From Acestrorhynchus altus (lineage: Eukaryota; Chordata; Actinopteri; Characiformes; Acestrorhynchidae), in NCBI GenBank assembly GCA_034509495.1, contig CM067503.1, positions 6,564,115 through 6,628,114 of the forward strand: 64,000 bases of DNA, read 5' to 3'. A program made the translations under genes and the position numbers. Positions 1 to 11,187 of the stretch are shown in pieces (the first letter of the stretch is position 1; each line of letters begins with the position of its first letter). The notes under the pieces were generated by a model. It was given only the letters and a program-made list of their open reading frames with translations, searched no databases and was not told where the DNA came from.

Positions 1-210
1 TGACCCTAATACTCCCAATACGTTTAGATGGTATTTGTTATAGTCACTGGTTGCATAATAGCCAGTTCTTCTGTCACTGGACTGAATTCTAATCTTTAAT
101 TATCTTTATATATTATATAATAATATTATATAATATTCATTACAAGGATCCTCCAGCAACAAAGTGAAGCTTTGATCATGTCTATTAGCTGTTTTGTGGC
201 ATTATTTCTG

Positions 211-213
<3 letters not shown>

Positions 214-273
<60 letters not shown>
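214..273 (+). repeat. (GT)30 microsatellite at a RUNDC3B 3' splice site
   Basis: A pure GT dinucleotide run that stops 13 nt short of the AG acceptor (286-287) of the RUNDC3B exon. It takes the place normally held by the polypyrimidine tract. Confidence 0.95.
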
Positions 274-274
<1 letters not shown>

Positions 275-287
275 TGCGCCTTCACAG

Positions 288-415
288 GAAAAGCTTTCCA
301 AGCCTGGACCAGCTGTCCACTGACATGAGCCTGTCTCAGTTATCTTTGGACCCAGGACACACACACACACGCAGTCTGGAGAGCAAAGCAGGACTTTCAC
401 ACTGGCACAGAGAAG
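288..415 (+). CDS. rundc3b: RUNDC3B penultimate coding exon
   Basis: 128 bp. The acceptor TTCACAG ends at 287 and the donor is GTAAAG at 416. The first base completes a codon started upstream; 42 codons follow and one base is left over. The translation is Ser/Leu/His rich (KSFPSLDQLS...HWHRE). Confidence 0.85.
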
Positions 416-3113
416 GTAAAGTGTTGTGTTTGTGTGTGTGAGTGTGTTCATCTGACAGGACGGGAGCATCATTCCCCACAAAGGAACTGCAGTATCCATT
501 GCAGAGTATAATGTGATTAAGAGGAGCTGATCATAATCCCCTGAGTGGGTTGGCAGCCAGCTGCACAAATGGCACTGCTATATATAAACACACGGCTGAG
601 GTAATGATGTGGGATGGTGTTCTGAATCGATCAGGAGGAGACAGGTCATTTTGTATTTATTTTTACGGCGCTTCTGTCATTCCAAAAATGATCTCACCTC
701 AGCCAGTCTTCTGTAACATAACAATGAAATAATAATAACTATTAATTTACAACCAGCATCTGACCCAAAAAGGCTTTTATAGAGTTAACCCAGACGCACA
801 TGACAGCCATAACGATGGGTTGAACCAACCCGTCTGAAAATGAAATGTATGTGAGGCCTTTTAAATAGAGATTGGCAAGAGAGTTCCTGCAATATAGGAA
901 TGTAGACAAAATTTTATCAGCTCCATTGATCATATAGGAGCACTTTGTAGTTCTATAATTACAGACTGTAGTCCATCTGTTTCTCTGCATGCTTTATTAT
1001 CCTCTGTTCGCCCTGTTCTTCAATGATCGGGACCCCACAGGACCACCACAGAGCAAGAATAATGTGGCTGGGGGGTCATTCTCAGTAGTGCAGTGACATT
1101 GACACTGCGGTTCTGACTATTAAAGAACGGGAATGAACTACATTCACGAGGCTCTTTACTTGCCGAAGCAAAAAAGATGTTAGAATGTTAGAGTTAGAAT
1201 TCCCTAGAGCATCTAGACTTCAATCTTTGGTTATATTAAACTGCTTATCACACACCTTATCAGAAGTGTTCATCGCTGCAGTGCCGGCTGCACGTGACTT
1301 ATTATCCAATTAAAACTCTGAAAGAGCAGTCAGATAACCAAATTAATTCTGTTTCAGAGTGGTGGGATGTTTATCTCTGTGCACTCCTGTAACCCATTAA
1401 AGCCTTAAACCTTAAAGTGTACCATATTTGATATATTTATGACAACTGAAAAGTGTTTGAGACCTCTGTTACATCAGTGGAGTAATAATGAATTATCTTA
1501 AATACCTATTGATCAATATATAAATAATAAAAGTATATATAATTACATAAATGTGATTATATTAGATGTTTTCTGCTCCCTGGTGGATTCTATACATACA
1601 GATTAAAAAGTTTAAAACGTATTTGAGTAAACCTTTAAAGTCAACTCAGAGTATAAGGGGTTGTAGAGTTTAATGTTCTATTAATGTCTTTTAGTAAGTT
1701 TAAAAATAGCTGCTGTGAGCAGTAAATTCTGGATGTATAAAATACAGTGGTGCTTAAATGTTTATCGGCCCTATAGAATTTTTTACATTTCTGCATGAAT
1801 ATGTTATGAAACTTCTATTGCTCATTTATTTATTCAAGACAATGATACATATGTTACATATCTGTGATTGGCAAAAGTATGTGAGCCATTGATTTCACTG
1901 TCTGCTATTTACATTTACATTTATGGCATTTGGCAAACTCTCTTATCCAGAGCGACTTACAAAAGTGCTTCGCTGTTCACTCAGAAAGTATTCATGACTA
2001 GTTAGTAGAGGCTAGAATCCAGAGATACCTCAAGCTTAGATGCTGCTAAAAAGAAAAGTCAGATTGGAGACCTATAGCCAGTACTGTGACCCCATTGTGC
2101 AGCAGTAACTGCAACAAAACATTTCCAGTAGATGATGATTAGTCCTGCACTGTTTTTAGTCTGTTTCTCTGTACAAAATGCCTTTAATGTCTGTGAGTTT
2201 CCTCCCATCAACAAAAACATTTCTTTTTGATTAAGGTCAGGACTGCATTAAATATCTTTGGTAGAACAAATTACTTAGGGCTGCTGTCCTGCATCGCCCA
2301 CATGCTTTTGAAATTCAGCTCATGGACAGATGTCCTGACTTTATCCTTTAGAATTTGCTGGTATCCTTCAGAATTCATCAATGATAACAAGCTGTCCTGG
2401 CCCAGATGCAGCAGAGCAGACCCAAAACATGATACTTCCTCTATTCTGTTTCACAGATGGGATAAGGTTTTTATGCTGGACTGCAGTGTTTTCCTTTCCC
2501 CAAGCCTAGCTTAGTTTCTCACTTAAACCAAAAATGTCTGCTGGTCTCATCTGTCCTCAAAACATTGTTCCAATATCCTCTTTATTAAACCGCAGACAGG
2601 CAGCATTGCTCTTCTTTCTAGCATTAGCCAAAGAAAGGCCTTTAGTTGCTTAGAAGTCACCCTGGGTTCCTTTGTGACCATGTTAACTGCTGCACACCAT
2701 CCTCTTGGTGCGATTTCTGTTGATCAACCACTCCTGGGGAGAGTAATAATGGTCTTGGATTTTACTCCATTTGTAGACAATCTGTAACATTTTTCAGCCT
2801 CATCAAAGATCATCTTTTTTCCTTTTTTTTATTCCATGATACACATCCCTAAACATGTGCTGTGAAGATCAAACTTTGTTAGATCCCTTATCGATCCTCT
2901 GTCCTTTTAGGACTTGAGGGTTGAGAGATGATGGAGTGAACTTGTGTGCATGTGCTTGAATTCACAGGTAAAGAGGACACGCCATCTCTCAGAGGATTGT
3001 GTGGGTCCCTAACATCAGTGGCCAGCTACAAGTCTCTGGCCAGCCTGAAGTCCAGCGAGTATTTGGCAAGTCCAACCACAGATATGACCAGCCCAGGGCT
3101 TACTCCGTCTTAA
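288..3113 (+). CDS. rundc3b: RUNDC3B, 3' part (last two coding exons)
   Basis: RUN domain-containing protein 3B, a cytoplasmic adaptor of the RUN family linked to Rap2-type small GTPases; the RUN domain itself would lie upstream of the window. Two exons are visible, 288-415 and 2968-3113, joined in phase (G at 415 plus GT at 2968 make a Gly codon). The first encodes a serine-rich stretch KSFPSLDQLSTDMSLSQLSL. The second ends in YKSLASLKSSEYLASPTTDM followed by TSPGLTPS and stop TAA 3111-3113, the C-terminal signature of vertebrate RUNDC3 proteins. B rather than A is chosen because SLC25A40, DBF4 and ADAM22 follow in the order and orientation of the human locus. A long (GT)n tract abuts the acceptor of the first exon. 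The gene is incomplete only because the window starts inside it. Confidence 0.9.
908..1115 (+). repeat. Partial foldback MITE copy
   Basis: Contains the recurrent blocks TCTGTTTCTCTGCATGC, ACCCCACAGGACCACCACAG and TCATTCTCAGTAGTGCAGTG, shared with copies at 27.6, 46.8, 54.1 and 55.3 kb in this window. Confidence 0.7.
1741..2910 (-). mobile_element. Decayed Tc1/mariner transposon
   Basis: The left end begins TACAGTGGTGCTTAAATG. The body follows, on the opposite strand, the layout of fish Tc1 transposase genes (stretches such as TGGACAGATGTCCTGAC, CCTGGCCCAGATGCAGCA and CACTCCTGGGGAGAGTAA). It carries deletions and stops, and no intact ORF remains. A second repeat interrupts it at about 1908-2075. 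Confidence 0.75.
1908..2075 (+). repeat. SINE-like repeat inserted in the Tc1 relic
   Basis: Holds the core TTATCCAGAGCGACTTACA, found in many dispersed fish repeats. It splits the flanking Tc1-like sequence. The same core occurs in reverse near 49590. The class is uncertain. Confidence 0.55.
2968..3113 (+). CDS. rundc3b: RUNDC3B last coding exon
   Basis: 146 bp. The acceptor TTCACAG ends at 2967. The exon reads GKEDTPSLRGLCGSLTSVAS, then the conserved YKSLASLKSSEYLASPTT tail, ending at TAA 3111-3113. Confidence 0.92.
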
Positions 3114-3347
3114 GCAGATTTGCATACACACATGCTCATACACTTACTTGTACAGTGTATACAAAGATCCACACATGCAGTTATTGTGATTATTTATACA
3201 CAGACACCAAAACACAACACTGTATTTAAAGGAATACTCCAGTGTTTATCAGCCTGTATCATGTGGTTGATTGTCATGGACAATCATTTCAACTCGTCCT
3301 TGTGTGGAACAGAAAATCCAGTAACTTAGAAGCAGTTATAATAGAAC

Positions 3348-3720
3348 CGTTATAATACACCAATCGGCCATTACAACAAAACCACAGACATGTTAAATGA
3401 GTAACATTGATTAGACGGTTACTGTGGCATCTGTCAAGGTGGGATCTACATATTGGGCAGAAAGTGAACAGACACCCTCACAAGAACCAGGCTAGACGAC
3501 TGGGTCAGAACGTCTCTAAAACATCTGGCAGGTCTTGTGGGATGTTCAAAGCAGAAGTGCTCGAAGGAAGGACTATTAACATCTTGGTGCCAGATACCAC
3601 AGGACTCCTTCAGTGGTCTTGTGGAAGCCATGTCTTGACAGGTTAAAGCTGTTGTGGGGACAGAAGGAGGACCTACACGATATTAGGCAGGTGTTTTTGA
3701 TGTTAGGGCTGATTGGTGTG
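3348..3720 (+). mobile_element. Internally deleted Tc1-like element (TACACYRATCGGCC ends)
   Basis: Left end TACACCAATCGGCCATTAC; right end ATATTAGGCAGGTGTTTTTG...CTGATTGGTGTG as the inverted counterpart. The remaining transposase pieces read ARRLGQNVSKTS (N-terminal helix-turn-helix) and, after a large deletion, a C-terminal piece around TINILVPDTT. A non-autonomous derivative; relatives lie at 24.5, 36.15 and 39.04 kb. Confidence 0.75.
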
Positions 3721-4204
3721 TAGCTCATATTGAAATACTACAGCCATTATTTTCTAACAATATATGAATATTTACATTTCAGCAAATTCCACTGGGCTTC
3801 TGTTGTGTGTCAAGTCCCCAGTTTTAGTTCTTTATAGAAAAATATAAAATCACTATTTAAAGTAAACAACTGCTGGATATAGACATTAGATTGAACGCTG
3901 GAATTTTCTTTTAAGCTTTTTAAAAACCTTTGTCTGGAAATCAGGCTGTAGGACTGCACTGTGCTCAGATCCACTTCTAAGAAAACTACCTAAAACTCTA
4001 CAGTATTAACCTCATAGTTAATAAGACTCCTTGTTTGAATAAGATGCCTCTTCCTACACTACCTTTCAGAAGCTTTGAATCACTGTCCAAAGTTCAGAGT
4101 CAATGTTTTCAGTAAAATCAAACCCATTTGACTGCAGGTAATCCTATAAAATTCATCCTTGTTGGTTTCCTTATCAGTATGTTGGAAAATCTTTGCCTGT
4201 GACA

Positions 4205-4450
4205 GAGAAGACCAGGGTTCGGTTCCCCAGTGGGGAGTAGAATTGTTAGGGCTCAGATAGCTAAATTGGTAGAGCATCAGACTTTTCATCTGAGGCTCCA
4301 GGGTTTAAGTCCCTGTTCTGAAGTGTTCAGAAGTACTCTTGCAACTAGGTCAATGGTTTGAACCCCTGAACAGACAGGACCTGACAGAAGTGTCCTTGAG
4401 CAAGGCACCTTTCTCCAAACTGCCCCCCCCCTGGGCCCCGAGGCTAGGGT
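4205..4450 (+). repeat. tRNA-Lys-derived SINE or tRNA pseudogene with SINE body
   Basis: 4251-4323 resembles tRNA-Lys(UUU): GGTAGAGCATCAGACTTTTC matches the D-arm/anticodon region, and GGGTTTAAGTCCC is a one-mismatch T-arm (B box). The acceptor ends no longer pair well. A downstream block, TGTCCTTGAGCAAGGCACCT, is typical of fish SINE bodies. This is a retroposed copy, not a working tRNA. Confidence 0.6.
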
Positions 4451-5239
4451 TGCCAAATTGGGATGGCTTAAATGTGGAGGACAATTTCCTACGTCTGCAG
4501 CACAAATGGTGATTGAAGGGCTCATGTGTCCATGTTCTTGATGAAATGTACGCATAATGATATATGATATATCCAGAATGACGACCTGCTGATCACAGTG
4601 AGAGAAATTGATTTTAATATGATTATTACATAATATATTGCTCAACAGTGTCTCAGGACACTGCTATAATGAAAAATCAATTATTTAAATTGTTATTATA
4701 TGATTAATCCTGTAGCTGGACAGTAGTGTATTTTTTGGAAAATGTCCAGGTTAGAAACAGAAAGGAATGAACTCTTCTTTATCATGTCTTTAAATATGTT
4801 CGATGTTACTGGCATAACTGTCATAACTTAGCTGCTTCATTCATTTATTTGAAAGGCATATTATTTTTCTTTTAGGATCACTGCAAACATGGTTGCTGTT
4901 GAGTAACGGTTTATTTTAAAACTTTGTTATTATTGATTTTTCACTATACACAACAACAAAATACAATGACAAAGCCAGCTGAGCATCACAGTCTGAGCAA
5001 CAAAAAAAGGACACATTTAAAATGAGTCTGGATTACATTTTGATATCAGAATCTGTGCATTTTGTAAAGCTGTAGAATCATAAAGGCCTTCATCGACCTT
5101 TGTTTTTAGTTGGAGGGTATTTGACACTTCTTTATAATCTTCAGTCAAATTCTTTTTTAGCATAGATGGAAAAACCTCCAACGACTCAAAATCAGTTTTA
5201 GCAGCATGTCTGAGCCATGTCTGTTCAGATGAACTTGAA

Positions 5240-5385
5240 GTTCTTCAAAGTCGCCTTCTTCTTTCGGCTGCTCCCTTTAGGGGTCGCCACAGCGCATCAT
5301 CTGCCTCCATCTTGCCCTGTCCCCTGCCTCCTCTACTGTTCCACCAACCATCTCCATGTCCACCTTCACTACGTTCCTAATACTG
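5240..5385 (-). mobile_element. LINE-derived fragment
   Basis: CTTCTTTCGGCTGCTCCCTT followed by AGGGGTCGCCACAGCG and a CTCC-rich stretch is a widely dispersed fish non-LTR retrotransposon segment. The clade cannot be told from this piece, and no ORF remains. Confidence 0.5.
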
Positions 5386-8300
5386 ACCTACAAATGACAA
5401 ATGTATACAAAACAAGTGATTTCACACTTTTGAAAGGTAGTGTAGACTTTATGTATCACATTTCTGATCTGTCTTCATTCATTCATTTTTCCCTGTGTTT
5501 TCAAATTCATATGTGTGAGTGTTACAACTGAGGTCCACGCTGAACTGGATCAGCTCAGGTCCTGTTTGTGAATTTGTCTGTTCAGTTGTTTTGACCATCT
5601 TAATTTGTAATTATTTATATTGTCCTTATAGTAGACCGTAGGCTCGACAAAGCCACACAGCGAATGCCATTAAGAGCCTGTTCTTGCTCTGTTTGCTGTC
5701 TCATCGGTTGCCTTTTAATTCAAAGTATTACTTCTTATAGTTGCTTGATTTTTTTCCCCCTCATTAAGTAGACATTGTGGGGTGGAATTCCACCCACTGC
5801 TCAGATATTCTGATTAAAAGTGCTTTCTTATCACATTCAGTTGTATAATTTACATATCAGCCATAAGAAATCCACCTCTATTAAAATGCTTTTTGCTCTG
5901 CCTTAAAAGCAGCACTAGCACATTATATCCTGTCAGGGACGTTATTTAGTGAGTTGCAGGAGGTCAGGTTAATGACATAGTTCAACCAGGCTGACTCTGC
6001 TGAAGTGGGTCACAGTTGGTTAAACCTTTAACATGCTTCTTCAGGTGTTCAGGCCAGTTATTTTAACAGTCCGACTCCAGCTGGCCAGCTGCAGTGTTGT
6101 TCTTGCCTGTTTTGCTCCGTTTAAACTAGAACAGCTTTGACTCAGTGACTCGCGTTTGGTATTGGATAGAAAACATGTTTGCTTTATTAATCTTCCTTTG
6201 GCTGCAGTTCTCAATCCTCACATTAAGGGGTCCAAACCAACATATTTGGAATATTATACCTTTTTTCACGGTTGGCGTGATTGGAACTATTCCTTTAAAG
6301 GCCGTGGCACACCAACCCAACGTCTTCACCATATTTAAACTTAGTAAAGTCACAGCTTAAAAAATGGGTTTCTACACTAAACTACATTGTCAGGGAAGGT
6401 ATGAGATCCCTCTTTTCTCCTTGATTCACCAAATAAATGTATTGTCATTTGCTACGCGAGAAATTCCACAAATTCCTCGTCTGAATTAGAAATATGTTGA
6501 AGCTGCAGCAGCAAAGTAAGATGATTTAAAATGCTTTATTTCTTATTTAATGAGTCTTGTTTATTTTTATTTTTTAAGCATTTTTCTGCACATAGAACTG
6601 TTGTATTTCATTACTATGAGAGACCCAGTGTCCCAAAAGCACCTTAGTTGCACAGATGTTAACTGGTAGAGAGAGTGTTCAGTCTAATGCCAATTTTTAG
6701 GAATCCTCGTTTCCTCTCACGCTAAGATGCTTTTGGGGAAACCGTGGTAGATTAAAGCTACGATCAGGGAAGTGTAAATCCGTGTTTTTCCATGTTTGTT
6801 CTGTTATTAACACACAGCCAGCCTCTTTCATCAGTCTTCATTGGAGCTGCCGCAGTTGTTCTGAAATCCCTGATTGCAGCTTTAGTGGTCAAGTTCACAA
6901 CTGTTTTGCAGAACTCTTTGCTCTTTGTTTACAATCAGGACACCGGCCCAGCTCCTCCTTTCGATGTTGTATGAAAATATTTGGTTTGAAAGAACTCAGC
7001 ATGTGATCAGAGCATGTTGGACGTATTCCAGTGTGTTTACTGTCTTGTCGTAACTGTACGTTTTTGTATATCAGGACAGAGTTTTGTTAACTCTGTCTTT
7101 TTCAAAATGACTTTTTCGGGTTCATCCAAACTGAGTGTTACCTCCAGCCCCCTGCTGATGTGCTCATGTGCTCAGTGTGTGTCTGCCCCTGACTTCCTTT
7201 TGTGTGTGTAATGTGTGTAACCTTCTTGCGAGCATGATGAGGAACAGCTGAGCTAGCTGCACCAGCACCGAGCTTCCGATGTGTCCAAACACGGGGTCGT
7301 GCTTTGTGTTATTAAGCAACGGAGCGTGTCATTAACTTGTGACAGGCCGAGCTTGTGGAAACGATATTAAGCAACGCGGCTGAGCATGTTGTTAAATGGT
7401 TTGGTCATCTCTTGTGTACCTCCTGCTACTTCTGTCTGTAATAGTTCTGACTATTTCAAGTCACAGAAAGGCTGGAAAAGTTGGAACATGCTGTACATTG
7501 TCTTACATTGAATGTATACTGGTTGCCTTGCATACAACAGGCATTAAAGGCCATTTTCACCGTAAACTCATATTTACATATTTGACTTGATCACGTCACA
7601 CTGAAAGAAAGGCATTTTGAATTTGGAAATGTAGCTCAAGTGATGCCTGATTATTATTATTATTTTTTTTTTTTTTTTTTTTTTATTATTGTTGTCATTC
7701 TTTTCCAGTGACCCTATTGGTTGCTTTATTTAAACCTGCTGGAGAGTGGGGCACAAACTAACACAGGGTCAAATGTAATAGCTATTTTATCTTCTTAAAT
7801 GGGTGTAAATAAAACAGTATCCTCTCTTGCTTTCATGGCGACGCAACCTGTGGATTCTACAGCTGACCTGATTTACACTCTTAGGAGGGGCTCATCAGGG
7901 ATTCTTTAGTAAATGTTTTTTCTCATGGAACCATGACAGTTCAAAGAAGCTTTCTTCATTCTTTGAATTTAAAAATGGTTCTATATAGCAAAAAAAAAGG
8001 GTTCCACCTTGACTTATGCATTAAAGAACCCATTTTCAGTACTGTGTAGATCACGTTTTGTGAGCAACCACATACATTGTTATTCAGCTAAGCTGAGACA
8101 TGGCAGAGATGTTTCATAAACCAGAACCAAGATAATGTTATTCCATTTAAATGTAAAAAGAAGTCCAATTTGGATTCACTTCTTCAGTTGGGTTCTAAAG
8201 TAACTGTTCCAGACATTACCAGGAGGAGCTGTCTGTGTGAATGCAAATGACCCACCTGTACCGGACTTTATGTGAACATGATCCTGCCAACCCCCTAGTA

Positions 8301-9343
8301 TAAAGTCCGGGTGATGTCAGAGTGAGCCCATGTGTGAACAGATGTATACAATCTAAAACACACCTCACATAATGTTAAGAAGTCACAGCATAAGAATATG
8401 AATATGTAAATGACTTGGTTTTGATTAACATGTCAGATAGAACCTTAGTTCAAAGGAGACGTATTGGATTTCTACGGAAATCTACTGTCTTCAACTGTCA
8501 GCTGTGGTAATCATTATGTAGCCAGTAGAGCGCAAATTGTTTTTTATATTTATTATTTAAGATATCTCAAAGAGATTTAGACATGAATTCCAGAATTTCA
8601 TGGTTGTTGAACTAAATTACACAGCCTTGTGTTTCAGAGGGTATCATAATTCACCAGAATTCAGTTTTTAGGTCAAAGTCACTGAGGTTTGCTGCTCGGA
8701 TCAATGCCAGTATATTTATCATGGGAAGCTGATTTGGCTCAAACAACACAGATTGGTTTGAATTGTGTTTAATTAATAAACGATATTGTTTTATCCAGAG
8801 TTCGAATTAACCTCAGGACAAGCTGTAACTGAACGTTCGCTTGGAGCAAAGATATGTGGGATGTTCTGATAAATTTCAATCCAAAAATATAATATGAAAG
8901 TATATAAGGTGCCCTGTTCTCCCCTCGGGTTTTAAAGGTTGACCAGTTAGAATCTTAAAAACTATGTAGTGACTCAAAGGCTTCTTTCAGCATATTTAAT
9001 TAAATATGATCAACACATCTTTACGTGACGTTTCTCTTTTCTTTGAGTCTAATTTTGCTGCACATTTGCTGGATTTGTGTAACCAAACACAAACGTGACC
9101 ATTACTGAATGTAACAGAGAGCAGGCGAAGGGATTCAAGCTGTTTTTTCATTAGAATTCATCTCGTCTCTCTGGCTGTTTCAGCAGAACAGGTATTATCA
9201 GTGTTCTGGGTTTTCACTTTGACAGTCAACACATTCTGCAATGACTGTTCATGGGTTTCAGCACAGCAGGGTGTTGCTGCTGCTGGCATTGAGATGGTAT
9301 TTTTGCACTTTATTTCTATACATCCATTGGCCATAATTTCTTA

Positions 9344-9349
9344 AATAAA
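9344..9349 (+). terminator. Poly(A) signal, probable RUNDC3B 3' end
   Basis: AATAAA followed about 25 nt later by a GT/T-rich stretch, the usual cleavage-site arrangement. No other + strand gene end is expected here. Confidence 0.5.
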
Positions 9350-10059
9350 TGAAACTGTCTTGCAAACTAGGTTTGGTTTCTGTCTTTATTGGTGTGTTTA
9401 TTGGCTGAATGTTTGACAACCTCTTAGTTCAGTTTTGATCTGAATTCACTTTCAGTCACTGAAGAGTTATTATTATTACACTCTCTGGACGCTTTGTTGG
9501 AACCTCTTACCTTATAGCTCCACTCTCTCGTTCTCACAGTTAGAAACTGCAGTGTCTGTTGATGCATTTGCCGTCCCCCAGGGACCCCCAGGCAGTGGCG
9601 ATTTTTGAGAAACATGAGAATCAGTTTGAGAACCACAGCTCTAGTACTGGTACTGATGCTCCCTCTTTTGTACCCAAGACACTTAAATAAGCCAATGAAC
9701 CAGTTAATTAGCAAAGCCTTTCCATGTTAGTGTCGTGTGTCACGTGAGAACAGAAACACACAGGATAGCAGGTTCGCAAGGACCTGGGTCTGGAGCCTTG
9801 ACTTTGATACTGTATATTGGATACATGGATATCAAACACTGCATATGTATATTACATCAAACATATATAGTTTTAATGTTCATCCGTTTGGCTTATTGCT
9901 CATGAAACCAGAAATCCAGAATCTCAAAAATAACTTCACTTTAAATGTAATGAATATAAAATGAGTTTTTTAATGAAATTATCAAAAATCTTTTTCACAG
10001 TATTTAAATTTTTTGGGATGCATCAGTACACACACACACAATATAGTGTTGGTCACACT

Positions 10060-10260
10060 GGTCAGCACTGTTGCTGTGGTTAGACACTGACCAATGGTGA
10101 ATGGGATGGAATGAGGCTGACAAACTGTTCAGCAAGGGATTATCTACAGTCTGTAACAGTACTCCTATGTAATGACCTTAAAGCTAGGTGTTTCTAATAA
10201 AGTGGCCACTGAAGTAAAGTCCAAGGCCGGCATTTCTAATCAAGTGTCCAATGAGTGAGA
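10060..10260 (+). repeat. MITE end, monomer partly repeated
   Basis: GGTGTTTCTAATAAAGTGGC followed by diverged near-copies (TTTCTAATCAAGTGTCC, TTTCTACTGAAGTGG). The same monomer is tandem in reverse orientation at 56225-56368. Confidence 0.55.
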
Positions 10261-10427
10261 GTACAGGGACATGTTTCTACTGAAGTGGAAGTCTGGAATA
10301 TGTGATATTTTGAGTATAATCCAGTGAGAAATCCTGCATAGGTGGTTTTACAGCTCATTGTTTTGATTATTCGTGTGTGATGAAGGATTTCTTTTTATGA
10401 CAAGACATTTACACAAGCCAACTTGTC

Positions 10428-10433
10428 TTTATT
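10428..10433 (-). terminator. Poly(A) signal, probable SLC25A40 3' end
   Basis: TTTATT on the + strand is AATAAA on the gene strand, about 615 nt after the SLC25A40 stop codon. It would give a 3' UTR of about 640 nt spanning 10410-11047, converging with the RUNDC3B end. Confidence 0.55.
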
Positions 10434-11047
10434 GGCATTTTAAAACACAAATCTGACAAAATGAAATGCTTTTACATCTCATTTGAATCAAACCAGTACA
10501 CACTGCCTTGCATGGTGAGCTGAGGTGAACATGGACAGACATATAAAAACATTGTTTAAAAAGGCAGGAATAAAATAATTTGAATAAAAATATCTCTGAT
10601 TCAGAATAACTGTACACATCTATTATCATCCCGATTATATTAACCTTTAGGAACAAGGCGTTTGGCACCACACAGCATATCCTACCACACTTCTAATTCA
10701 CAGAGGTGTGCTTCAGAGCATGCACGATGAACTCCAAAGGAAGGCTTTTCTTCACAATAGCAGGTCTGCTTAATTTTGGCTTCGTGGGATATAAATAGTG
10801 TTCCACAGAGCTGTGACTCAGCTTAATCCACCACATGCACAAACCAGGGTACCACAGATACCACAGTTCAAAGAAGCAATTATAGTAGGTAATCATCTGT
10901 CATTCCATGATTCTTTGTCATCAGCAGTTGCTTGATAATTAAATTAGTATTTTGCTACATGGTCTGGGAGCCCACCTGAAGGACAAGCTCAGTGGTGTGT
11001 GTGTGTAAAGGAGATAACGCGATACATAGAAGTGGTTAAACGGGCAA

Positions 11048-11187
11048 TCAGGTGTTGCTGGTTTGAAGTCTAAGCACCCGCATCTTCTCCTCCTCATTAT
11101 GTTTGCGGAAGAAGGTCTTTCCAAATTCATAGGAGCTGATCATTATAGCACAAGCTGGAGCCACTTTTATAAGCCTGGGCATAAAGC
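11048..11187 (-). CDS. slc25a40: SLC25A40 coding exon 10 (last)
   Basis: 140 bp. The acceptor CTCTCTCAG follows a CT run. Encodes FMPRLIKVAPACAIMISSYE, then FGKTFFRKHNEEEKMRVLRL and QTSNT, stop TGA 11050-11048. This is transmembrane helix 6 and a basic tail. Confidence 0.95.

Larger units (their letters stand above)
416..2967 (+). other. Last RUNDC3B intron
   Basis: 2.55 kb GT-AG intron. 908-1110 is a partial copy of the foldback repeat described at 46790. 1741-2910 is a Tc1 relic. The rest is AT-rich sequence with no recognisable content. Confidence 0.8.
3114..9370 (+). other. Probable long RUNDC3B 3' UTR and downstream sequence
   Basis: No coding exon is recognisable. AATAAA occurs at about 6431 and 7807. 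The best-looking 3' end is AATAAA at 9344-9349, followed by a GT/T-rich stretch (TTTGGTTTCTGTCTTTATTG). Inserted repeats are listed separately (3348, 4205, 5240). 6100-9300 is mostly unique AT-rich sequence, with a mixed ATT/poly-T run at about 7650-7684 and a small MITE-like piece at 7885-8050. That this whole stretch is UTR is an inference. Confidence 0.4.

Noticed and set aside
172..441. Open frame with a long Cys-Val repeat, and similar frames over other (GT)n runs
   Set aside because: It is a translation of the dinucleotide repeat; only 288-415 in this frame is a genuine RUNDC3B exon.
4251..4323. Functional tRNA-Lys gene
   Set aside because: The acceptor stem and D-loop are damaged and it is followed by a SINE body; it is a retroposed copy.
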